A stretch of 28,528 nucleotides of DNA from contig JAZUHG010000049.1 in the NCBI GenBank assembly GCA_045641605.1, positions 1-28,528 on the forward strand. Reading direction: 5' to 3'. Under the pieces are notes generated by a model. It had not been told where the DNA came from. It saw nothing but the letters and a program-made list of their open reading frames with translations, and made no database searches. The position numbers and the translations under genes are program-made. Shown piece by piece: positions 19,901 to 28,528 of the stretch (within the stretch, counting starts at the first letter, position 1; each line of letters begins with the position of its first letter). This stretch comes from Equivita sp045641605 (GTDB taxonomy: Bacteria > Actinomycetota > Coriobacteriia > Coriobacteriales > Eggerthellaceae).

Positions 19901-22900
19901 TGACAAATACTCCTCAAACTATTAATCTGGACTTTTTAGATACTCAAAACGTTGTTAGTATGAAGGGTATGTTCATGCTTTCATGTCCGAGTTATGAGCT
20001 GGAGAAACTTAATACTGCAAAGACGAAGTCTACTATGCTTATGTTTGCTGGTTACGGCCTATTGCCAGTAATTAATTTAGCAACAAATAGTGAAGGGGTA
20101 GAAACAACTGATCTTCCCGTTTTAACTTTTGCCGAAAAAGATAAAACAAACTTTAAGCTTATTGGTGACTGCGATACAAGATATATGTTTAGCTGCTTTG
20201 TTGAACTTCCGAGTATGGACAGGACAGGACATTTTCAAAACTTTGATGTTAGCGGAATTGATGTAAGTGCCCTTACCAACTTTGACAGTATGTTTGCTTT
20301 TGGCTTGGGAATCTTTAACTTCGATCTATCTGCATGGGACATTAGCAAGGCAAAGAAGCTGGATAAGATGTTTATGGGCTATGGATTATTGGCAAGATTG
20401 TGCGTTCATAGGGGATCTCCTCTTGTTCCTGCAAGTGGTAAGCAAATTAAACTTCCAGCAGCCCTTCCTGTGGCCCCCAGTTCCGAATCTGAAGGTTATT
20501 GTAGCGCTTCTTGAATGTTTGCGTTTTCTTGCATGCTAGATGCTAGCGATTCTACAATTGGGGGAGACATTAAGAGTACCTTACTTGACTTAAGTGGTTG
20601 GGACTTTAGTGGAATTCAAAAAGCTGACCATATGTTCTTTGCTTACAACTTTACTTTTGATGCATACGATCAAGCGCTTAGCAACTTAGGTGATCTATTT
20701 AATAACATTTGGTGGCAGTATGAAAAGTTCATTGAAGAATATGATGGTCCTCTATCAGCTCCTTTAATGAAGGCAAGTAACGAAGCGGTTGATCCTTGTA
20801 GGTTGGTTGAGATTAAGTTTTCTGCCTCAACGCCAACAAAGTTTGCAGATAGCGCTGTATTAGATGCTGCTTTTGCATTTGCGGATTGTAATGTAAATGC
20901 ACCTAATCTTGATTTGTCTAATGCAATTTCGTGTGAATCAATGTTCGCTGCGTATTGCCCTTCTTACACTGTTTCTATTGATCAATCGAAAGAACATGAG
21001 AAGGATCCAGAAAAAAATTCTTCCGTTCTAGACCCGTATGCATTTAAGCTTACTCTTCCTGCTGATCTTAAATTCGGTGAGGGCTGTTCGGTTAAGCAGA
21101 TGTTTATGATGTATTTTCCACACGAATTAAAGGTTGCTTCATATAATGTTTCTGGAGTAAAAGACATGACCAGAATGTTTGCTTTTTGCAGGGCAGATGA
21201 GATTAACTTAGGAACATGAGATACTTCATCATGCGAGAGTATGGAAGGTATGTTCTTGGCTGCAAGTTGTAAAGAAATAGATATGAGCAATTGAAATTAC
21301 AATAAAGTTAAGAATATGAGATTTATGTTTATGGCATATAGCAATAAAAATGTATCTACAATGATTTACTTCCCAGAAAATAATTCTATGCAAGCAGCTA
21401 GAGGTTGTGATGGTACTGGCATGTTTGCCCTTTGTGATTCTCGGGCGCTTATGTTATATGGTTTAAATGTAGATGGTTTTAGTTCTGTTGATTATATGTT
21501 TACAGGATGTCTAAATCTAGAGAGGATTCATGTTTCTGGCGAAACAGATTGGTCAAGATTAGGCGGTTTAGCTGGCTCTTATATGTTCCTTGGATGCATT
21601 AAGCTGACCGGTCAAGAAAACACTAATTATCTTAATTATCATACAAATATTGAGTTTGCTCGCGTAGACAATCCAAAAGCTAATGCACCTGGTTACTTTA
21701 CCAGTGTTGCAACGCTGATGGAGCCTGATCCTGCAGATTCTGATACTGAAATAGAATCTATCTTTATAAAAGCAGGCTTTGATGCAGAAGATGATCTTGC
21801 GCAAGTCAAAAAAGTTGAATTCCTAAGGACCGCTCCAAGTAAAAGTACTTCAGCTAAAAGTATAAGCAACGTCGAAGGAATGATAACTGCCGAAATTGAT
21901 AAAACAGACGATAAAAATATAATGTATATAAAATGCGAATCTGTAGTATTCTCTAGACTTTCATCGTGCTTACACCTTTTCCAGAATTTCAGCAGCCTTG
22001 AAACTATAGATTTTAATAACAATTTTGATCCTATAGCGGCAAGAACAATGCAGGGCATGTTTGATGGATGCACCTCAATGACAAAACTAGATTTGTCGAG
22101 CCTAAGAACTGGTAACGTCGAAGATTTCTCGTATATGTTTGAGAGCTTCGGTGCTGCAACTTGTGAATTAAACTTTCTTGCAGATAGTATTTTATTTGAT
22201 ACGAATTCAGCCATTACATTTAAGGGGATGTTTGAAAATTGTAATGTTTCGAATATAGACATTTGCAATTTTGTTTATTATCGAGCAAATAACCTCAGTG
22301 AAATGTTCAAGGATTCCAAAGTTGAAGAGATTAATTTTTATGGCGAATATAGTTATGATTATGAGAATCGCTATATTGAGGCAGACTATAGTTCAATGTT
22401 TGAAAATTGCACAAATATTACTTGCTTGCAAATTGGTGGTTTTGTCCCATCTGGAAATTCAAAATTAGACAAGATGTTTAAAGGATGTACTAACCTTTAC
22501 AAGATATACCTAAAACAAAATTTCCGTGATCATTGAAGTGTTCTTACAACAGTTAAGCCTCTACCTACAGATACTTTTGAAGGCTGTGATAAGCTTAGAA
22601 ATGATGAAGGTCATGGTATTATTGAATTAGGAACTTCAGCTGATAAAGCGCACGAATCTGATTATTCGTCAGAATCCGTGGGCGAAGGTCTATTCTCTTA
22701 TTATGCATTTTTGGGTGAGTATGACGATGAAGGTAAAGAGGAAGGTCTTATAAGGAGTAGAGCTGGTGAAGTTGAATGCGAAAAAGCCGAAAAATTATTG
22801 ATAGCTTCTTCTAATATGCCAGACAGCAAGTATGTTGTTGCAAAATTTGATGTTTCAGATGGAAACTTAGGAACCATTATGGCCTATAAGATGTCTTATG

Positions 22901-25900
22901 TAAAGGCATCTGAGTGGACGGAAGGCTTGCCTTATTATGTCGTTATATATTCTGACAGAACAATCTTTATGAAAGAAAATTCGTTTAGATATTTAGCCTG
23001 TGGATTTAATAATTTAACTACAGTTGAATTTGGTCCTGGATTAAATAGGTTTAATGATGGTGACCAAATGGATTTAACAGGCATGTTTAAAGAATGCTCT
23101 AAACTGACTACTTTTGAATCGACTTACGGTGGGGGATCTCAAGCAATCTTTTATAGCCCAATATCAACTGAGTCTATGTTTAAAAATTGTACAAGCTTAA
23201 CTTATTTCGACATGAACTATTTTAGATTTATACAAGGATCAGAAGAGTATAATCCATTATTTGAATCAATGTTTAATGGCTGCTCTAGTCTGGAAACAAT
23301 TACCTCTTCTGGTGATACAAACCTATTGTCGTTGTACAATAACCCCGAAGATGGGCCAAAATTTTCCCAGTACATGTTTAAAGGGTGTGTAAATTTAAAG
23401 GCTAATGGCACTTATAGCTATCATGATTGCTGCGAAGACCTTAATGTTGATCCTCAAAACCAAGGTCCAGACGTAAGGGCTGCGATGGCACACGACGAAG
23501 AGAATCAAGGCTTATTTTCGGCTGGAGCAATATTGCCAAACTCTTCTGATGGAGGTTGCGGAATTATTGAAGAATCAATTGGCCGCTTCTTAGATGGTCA
23601 AGTAGAGAAATACAAGCAGTTGGTTAATGCTACTTTAAGAATTGAATCCGTAGAATTCTTTAAATGCTTAGCAGTTACAGATTATTATACTAACGTAGTT
23701 CAACCGAACTTATTAACAGCTAATCCAATAGATATGAATTTTGCAGGAGAGGGTTTTGGGCAAGTTAAATTGTACTTATATGCAACAGAACCCATGAAAG
23801 AGCTTGAGTCGTATACTGGAAAGATTGGTGCTATAATAAGCATTCCTCAATCTGAGGGAGATAAATTAATGTATGCATCTCCTTTGTCTTTCATAAATTT
23901 GTGTCGTGATTTTACATCGTTGAAGTATTTCTCTCTAGAACCAGGTGAAAATGTTCATTGTAAGTTAGACAAGCCTATTGCTGTAACGGACATGATTAAT
24001 ACACAAGCTGCTACAAGCTGCAAGTGTATGTTTGAGAACACTTTTACGTATGAATATCACATGGAAAATATTGAGCATGAAGAAAAGCTTAATGACATCA
24101 CACAAGACGGTATTTATTTAGATAAGTTTGATACAAGTAACGTTTCAAATTTTGAAGGTATGTTTAAAAGCTGCGAAGCACAATATATTAATTTCTCAGA
24201 CAAAAATCCAAATGTTAAGCAAGTGTTTAGCCCTCTTGCTGTCATTTTTGGTGACGATCCAGTTACTCCTTCGAACTTATTTAGTTTTAAGAGCGCTACC
24301 AATATGGTTGGAATGTTTGAAAAGGCAGGTAATGTCGACTTCAAAACCTCGTTAAAATCACTTTCGCTAAGTCTGAGAATGGATTCTGTGGTTATGTTCC
24401 CAGAACAAATTGATGGACCAGTAAAGGCATGTGACGCAGCCAATATGTTTAGATATTCGCATTTTGCGAGTGTTGATTTTGGTGGACTAAAGCTTTCTGG
24501 AGTTACTAACTTCACAAACATGTTTGCTTTCTCTGGGGCAATTAATATAGAAATAAACAACCGCCCAGACCCAGAAAGATTTAACACTGTAAACAATTTC
24601 TGCCAGGCCTTTATTTCTTCAGATGATGCAAAAATACAAGAACTTATTTCTGCTATGGCTGAGCAGAATATCAATTTGCTTAGTTACGAAGATTCGCAGA
24701 GTAATGGTATCAACCTTGGAACTAACTATCATTTTAATACCACGGATAATTGAGGACCTACGCTAGATGGTTATCCAATCTCTATGGATAATATGTTCTT
24801 GTGCTGCCTGACAAGCATTATGGATTTATCAATGCTTAATACTGGCAAGGTAACTAGCATGAGTCACATGTTTGCTTTTATGCCGTTAGCTAAGGATATT
24901 AAAGTTAGCAATGTATTTGAAACAACAAATGTTAAAAACATGAATGGAATGTTTAAGTTCTTTGGAAAAATTACAGGCGATACAAAATTTGGCATTCCGA
25001 ATGCAGCAACAAGCTCATATGATACTCCTGCATTCCAGATCAAGGATGGATGCATAATGGCTGAAATGTATTCAAATGCTTTGGTACCAGTTGATGCTTC
25101 TAGTTGGACTTGCGTAGATGGCGATACGGAAAAAAGTGGATTAAGCAATTGTAGAGATTATACTGACATGTTCTATAACTTTGCATATTATGCTCTTCCT
25201 CCAATTAAGCTACCTTCTCAGGAAGGCTCTGAGCCTATTGGACATCCAGAGAATTTAACTCTTACATTACCGAAGAGCGGATGAACCCCTAAGGCTGGAA
25301 CATATATGATTGAGATGTTTAGAGGATGCAAGTCAAATGTTGATTTATCTGGTATTACGTCGTTTGAAGGCGTTACCGATATGTCTAGAATGTTTATGAG
25401 CTATGGTAATGGAGATGTTACATTTTTAGGTTATAAGCAGGTTGGTATTACTCTTTCTGGTACAGAAGATTGGATGATAAAACCTGGTTTCAACTCTACT
25501 ATGGCTGGAATGTTTGAAGGCTATAAAGGCTTAGAGTCCAAAGAAGATGAATCTGACACAAGGGCTTCGTTCCAAGAAATTGTCAACAAACTTAACACTA
25601 CAAATGTTGTTGATATGAGTGAAATGTTCTGTGGCGCAAAAGTTAAGAAGCTTGATCTAACATCAACTAATTTTGACACTTCTAAGGTTAGAAACATGTA
25701 CTATATGTTTGGCTCTAAGGTTCTTCGTGACTCTTACATTCAAGAACTTACACTAGGGGATAACTTTAAGATTGATGAGGTTGTTGACATGAGATACATG
25801 TTTGGCTCTGTTTATGATTATCAGGCTGCTCTACATACTATTATCTACGATGGTGAAAATGGCGACTGGGCGTCTATCATCGATAACCGTATCAAAGAGG

Positions 25901-26349
25901 GTGAGAGCGTCTTTACAGAAAAGATGTTCTATGCTTGTGTAAATATTGTTGGTGGTAAGGGAACTGAGGCCAGGACAATCTACAATGTTGACAAAGTTGA
26001 TCATGCTTTAGCTAGACCTGCAGGAATGAAAGACGGTGTGGTTGTTCCAGGTTACTTTACAGATCCTAATGGAGTTAAAGCTTATACATCAGATAAAGTT
26101 ACAGATACTTCGGCGGATACAAAGACCAAGGAAAAGGCTTTGGATGATAATGTAAAAACCGAAGAGGCTGTCGCAGAGACAGAAGAAGCTACAGCTGAGG
26201 AAGAGTCTGTTGTTGAGCTAGAGAACCCATTCGAAAAGATTGATATTGCTTTGGATGATCCTCTAGATGACCAGAAGCCAGTTGCATTGACCTTCTTCCA
26301 GAATATTATTAATAACTTGTTTAAGTTAATATTCAGCTTGACTTATTAA
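13945..26349 (+). CDS. Giant membrane-anchored DUF285 (BspA-type) repeat surface protein
   Basis: One open frame of 4,134 codons (roughly 450 kDa). Fourteen in-frame UGA codons read as Trp; no UAA or UAG occurs before 26347. Residues 1-60 are Pro/Gly rich. Two hydrophobic helices (about 62-83 and 114-136) flank a basic loop (KKYKQSR). The rest is DUF285 repeats, recognised by MF..C or MF..YG followed by DLS..DTSKV..M. Four blocks start with an adapter strand region (for example GAIIAYMVDD) and end in PGYFT or GLFS: about 165-2587, 2588-2920, 2920-3194 and 3195-4040. Residues 4041-4134 form an acidic tail ending in an amphipathic FFQNIINNLFKLIF. No LPXTG motif is present. The family name (BspA leucine-rich repeat surface protein) suggests adhesion, but no ligand can be inferred. 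Its own promoter and terminator isolate it as one transcription unit. Confidence 0.93.
14020..14049 (+). repeat. 15-base tandem repeat coding Pro-Gly-Pro-Val-Pro
   Basis: Two perfect 15-base copies (14020-14034 and 14035-14049), flanked by partial, diverged copies, encode PGPVP units near residues 26-38 of the giant protein. The whole stretch from residue 22 to 46 is mostly Pro and Gly. Copy number could vary by slippage without breaking the frame. Confidence 0.8.
15109..25960 (+). repeat. DUF285 repeat region with alternating short and long units
   Basis: Dozens of MF-centred units. In the first part of block A the distances from one MF to the next run about 37, 24, 38, 37, 38, 39, 25, 44, 25, 36, 24, 35, 25 residues. 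The short units carry DLS..DTS..V..M; the long ones carry YG and a strand such as LTIKFGT. The match is at protein level: the three GYGLL copies (19,009, 20,050, 20,374) use different synonymous codons, so these are old repeats and not recent duplications. Confidence 0.85.
17812..18400 (+). other. Helical insertion within the repeat domain
   Basis: About 195 residues (near 1290-1486) lack the MF pattern and are rich in charged and helix-favouring residues (for example LDAAVSYALKDYESKLDEG). They sit inside a long repeat unit, between MFMGYG and the FKLTLPNTF strand that resumes the repeats. A smaller insertion in the same place of another unit is near 20,660-20,810. Confidence 0.65.
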
Positions 26350-26363
26350 TAAGAAAAAAATTA

Positions 26364-26390
26364 GGGCTTCCAAACGGGAGCCCTTTTTTT
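26364..26390 (+). terminator. Intrinsic terminator of the giant gene
   Basis: GGGCTTCC (26364-26371) pairs with GGGAGCCC (26376-26383) with one G-U wobble around an AAAC loop, followed by seven T. It begins 14 bases past the stop codon. Confidence 0.93.
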
Positions 26391-26400
26391 ATGCTATAAT
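26390..26400 (+). promoter_or_regulatory. Extended -10 promoter of btuFCD
   Basis: TATGCTATAAT is a perfect extended -10. It shares its first base with the T-run of the preceding terminator. Transcription should begin near 26407, only a few bases before the riboswitch core. Confidence 0.7.
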
Positions 26401-26410
26401 ACGCAGCTAC

Positions 26411-26514
26411 GTAGGGGAATGCGGTGAGAATCCGCAGCAACAGCCATTACCGTATTTGGCAAGAGCCATAAGTCGGGATACCTACTCAAACTTAAAAGCT
26501 TTTGGGTAAAGGAG
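26411..26514 (+). ncRNA. Compact cobalamin riboswitch
   Basis: GTAGG (26411-26415) pairs with CCTAC (26481-26485), enclosing the conserved core GGGGAATGCGGTGAGAATCC, a GCAGCAACAGCC segment and AGAGCCATAAGTCGGGATACC, the signature of the B12 riboswitch. The aptamer core is about 75 bases, far shorter than most. A hairpin follows (ACTCAAA at 26484-26490 with TTTGGGT at 26501-26507, one wobble), and AAAGGAG (26508-26514) comes directly after it. No terminator is seen, so control of translation start is likely: cobalamin would favour the hairpin and hide the ribosome site, lowering btuF expression when B12 is plentiful. Confidence 0.88.
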
Positions 26515-26521
26515 AGCAGTT

Positions 26522-27343
26522 ATGAAAATTCTTAGTAAAACAAGTTATATGGTGAACTTATTAATCGCCTTGTTTTTGTGTGTATTTCTGTTGGCGTCTT
26601 GCTCGCAGGCTAAGACTGATGGGCCATTTGAGTTGACAGATTTGTCTGGCCGAACAATCACCTTGGATGCGCCGGCAGAGCGTGTGGCGGCGCTTTCGGC
26701 AGCTGATTGTGAAATTTTATCTGCCTTAGACGCCGAAGACAAGATAATCGCTCGTGGGACGTATTGCGATTATCCAGAGAGCGTTAAAAACATTAAGGAC
26801 GTAGGTTCTGGAGAACTTACAAACATTGAAGAGCTAATTGCCGCAAAGCCTGATGTCGTCCTTATGAGTAAGACGGGATTCACTTTAGACCAGGTTAACA
26901 CAATGGAAAATGCGGGGCTTAAAACATTGGTCAATGAGGCCAACACTTTCGAAGACACATATTCCTACATCAAGCAACTTGGGAAGCTAGTTGGAAAAAG
27001 CTCCGAAGCTGAGGCTCTTGTGTCTTCGATGAAAAAATCTGTTGATGAGTTTAGCGCCAAGACTTCCGGCAAGGAGCAAAAGACGGTCTATTTCCAACTG
27101 TGTTTGCCACAACACGGTTACTGGACTGCTGGCGCAAATACCTTTATGAATGAAATGGCTCAAATTTTGCATTGTAAAAACGTTTTTGACGATGTGGAAG
27201 GCTGAGCTGAGGTTTCTAAAGAAGAGCTGGAATCAAGGCACCCAGATTTCACGATAAAAATTGACGATGACGAAAGTTTTACAAGGCCTGGTCCAAGGCT
27301 AGTAGATGCATTAGAGAAAATGTATAACACAATTTTTGGGTAG
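26522..27343 (+). CDS. btuF: Cobalamin-binding ABC transporter lipoprotein, shortened C-lobe
   Basis: The substrate-binding lipoprotein of a B12/iron-complex type importer. The signal peptide ends in the lipobox LLASC (Cys 27). The mature part starts with the class III fold strand LTDLSGRTITLD and has RVAALSAADCEILSAL, EELIAAKPDVVL and FMNEMAQILHCKNVFDDVEG. A UGA at 27203-27205 is Trp 228 in the conserved VEGWAEVS. The protein (273 residues) passes from RHPDF almost directly to RPGPRLVDALEKMY, missing about 25-30 residues usually found between these motifs. The riboswitch just upstream supports cobalamin as substrate over iron complexes. The start at 26522 has AAAGGAG upstream. The last 8 bases overlap btuC. 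Confidence 0.85.
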
Positions 27344-28316
27344 GTCTTCAAAAGGCATAGCGTTTTTCTTAATTGCTTTTGTTGCAACTGCAGCAATATT
27401 TGTTTTGTGCGTAGGTTTTGGAAGTACGGGTTTTGCTTTAGAGGGGGACATTGTAGGCAACATTCGCTTGCCGCGAGTTTTAACTGTTGGATTAATTGGT
27501 GCTTCGCTGTCTATTTGTGGTGCGGCCATGCAAGGCTTGCTTCGAAATCCTTTAGCAGACGGAACTACGCTTGGTGTGTCTTCGGGGGCATCGTTGGGAG
27601 CTGTTATAGCGATTATTTGCACGAGCAATTTACCATTCTTAGCAGGCGAAATTACACAAGGTTTTAGCATTTTATTGTCGATGGCGGGGGCCTTTGTGAG
27701 TCTTTTGTTGATTATGGCTTTGGCTCAAAAAGTTGATGCGCGCCTAAGCACCAATACCATCATTCTTGTTGGTGTGGTTTTCTCGATGTTTGCAAGTGCT
27801 TTTATTAGTTTGCTGGTTGCGCTTTTCCCAAACAGTGCGAAGACCGTAACTTTTTGGACGATGGGCTCCACGGCTTCGGCGGGATATGTGGATTGTGCTG
27901 TTGTGGGAGTGTTCTTTGTCTTGTGTTGCATAGTTTTGCTTGGGAAGACAAATGAGCTTAACACTTTTGCAATCGGCGAAGAAAATGCTAGCCACCTCGG
28001 CGTTAATGTTAAAAGGACGAAGATGCTTATCATGGTGGCCGTTTCTATTTTGGTAGGTGCTTGCGTGAGCGTTTCTGGAACAATCGGTTTTGTAGGCTTG
28101 GTTGTGCCACATATAAGCCGTATGATTGTTGGAGCCAATCACAAAAAACTTTTACCATTCTCTATATTTTTTGGAGCGGGATTTTTGATGTTGGCAGACT
28201 TGCTTTGCAGGACCATAATTGCCCCGCGCGAACTTCCAATTGGGGTTGTCACTTCGTTGATTGGTGCTGTTATTTTTGTTTACGTTTTTTATAAGAGCAG
28301 AAAAGGGGCTAAATAA
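27336..28316 (+). CDS. btuC: FecCD-type permease, probable cobalamin permease BtuC
   Basis: The membrane subunit of the importer, 326 residues, with about ten hydrophobic helices. Family motifs are RLPRVLTVGLIGASLSICG, AAMQGLLRNPLADGTTLGVS and, near the end, the GTIGFVGLVVPHISRM coupling segment, then RELPIGVVTSLIGAVIF. It begins with TTG at 27336, overlapping the btuF stop by 8 bases; an ATG in this frame is not available nearby. TTG at an overlapping junction is also used by prmC. The stop shares one base with the btuD start (TAATG). Confidence 0.9.
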   Translation: MGRSSKGIAFFLIAFVATAAIFVLCVGFGSTGFALEGDIVGNIRLPRVLTVGLIGASLSICGAAMQGLLRNPLADGTTLGVSSGASLGAVIAIICTSNLPFLAGEITQGFSILLSMAGAFVSLLLIMALAQKVDARLSTNTIILVGVVFSMFASAFISLLVALFPNSAKTVTFWTMGSTASAGYVDCAVVGVFFVLCCIVLLGKTNELNTFAIGEENASHLGVNVKRTKMLIMVAVSILVGACVSVSGTIGFVGLVVPHISRMIVGANHKKLLPFSIFFGAGFLMLADLLCRTIIAPRELPIGVVTSLIGAVIFVYVFYKSRKGAK

Positions 28317-28528
28317 TGCCTGCTTTAAAGATCGAAAATTTAAGTGTTGAGCTAGGTTCGATAAAAGTTTTGAACGATGTAAGTTTTTCTGTTGACAAGA
28401 AAGACTGATGTATGCTTTTAGGTCCTAATGGGGCAGGCAAGTCAACAACAGTCTATGGTTTAGCAAAAACACTGCCTTATGCTGGTAATATTGAGCTTTT
28501 TGGAAAAAATATTCAAGATTATAAAAAT
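28316..28528 (+). CDS. btuD: ABC transporter ATPase, probable BtuD (3' end beyond window)
   Basis: The energising subunit of the B12 importer. Seventy-one codons are visible: MPALKIENLSVELGSIKVL, the usual first strands of the nucleotide-binding domain, then Walker A as LLGPNGAGKST followed by TVYGLAKTL. A UGA at 28406-28408 is Trp 31, just before the Walker A strand, so this gene shows no long frame under the standard code. The start ATG overlaps the btuC TAA by one base. Confidence 0.92.

Noticed and set aside
13945..26349. A dozen separate surface proteins or a decayed pseudogene
   Set aside because: All pieces share one frame, only UGA interrupts them, and the repeat motif runs through each UGA with a Trp expected there. 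No frameshift or UAA/UAG is seen.
1..28528. UGA as selenocysteine or as glycine (SR1/Gracilibacteria code)
   Set aside because: The UGA sites are Trp positions in ThrRS, RF1 and the W-D-T-S repeat motif, not Gly or redox-Cys positions, and they are far too many for selenocysteine.

Overview
The window comes from a bacterium that reads UGA as tryptophan (translation table 4). At least 28 in-frame UGA codons fall in 12 of the 16 protein genes. Several sit at positions where the family has Trp (threonyl-tRNA synthetase residue 244, release factor 1 residue 142, the RlmB, MnmA and BtuF C-terminal regions). All coordinates here use UGA = Trp and UAA/UAG = stop; under the standard code 12 genes would look truncated or broken. 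Recoding of this kind is classically a Mollicutes trait. The gene content (B12 import, a HypB GTPase, a C69 dipeptidase, an HdeD-like protein, LepA wording, an 'AYAD'-type export region) reminds me more of a gut actinobacterium such as Coriobacteriia. That placement is inference, and no rRNA is present to settle it.

Layout. Positions 1-4734 (minus strand): tRNA-modifying mnmA (cut by the edge), rRNA methyltransferase rlmB, a beta-lactamase-fold lipoprotein, an M18 aminopeptidase and a YfcE-like phosphoesterase. Positions 4782-8994 (plus): a membrane zinc-ribbon protein, then the overlapping translation cluster thrS-prfA-prmC. Positions 8987-9532 (minus): an HdeD/DUF308 membrane protein whose intrinsic terminator lies antisense inside prmC. 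Positions 9644-10443 (plus): tRNA-Leu(CAA) and hypB. Positions 10433-11971 (minus): a C69 dipeptidase, divergent from lepA (12013-13815, plus).

Positions 13945-26349 hold a single 4,134-codon gene, nearly half of the window, for a giant membrane-anchored surface protein built of DUF285 (BspA-type) repeats. Fourteen UGA codons would split it into about a dozen pieces under the standard code. It has a Pro/Gly-rich N-terminus, a two-helix membrane hairpin, four tandem repeat blocks of very unequal size, in which short (about 25 residue) and long (about 35-44 residue) units alternate, and an acidic tail. A strong terminator closes it.

Positions 26390-28528 (plus): an extended -10 promoter, a very compact cobalamin riboswitch, and btuF-btuC-btuD (the last cut by the edge) for vitamin B12 import.

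Regulatory style. Most promoters have an extended -10 (TGn before TATAAT or TAAAAT) without a good -35. Several genes have the -10 only 6-9 bases before the start codon, which implies leaderless mRNAs. Genes are packed tightly: stops and starts overlap, and convergent 3' ends overlap by 8-11 bases.
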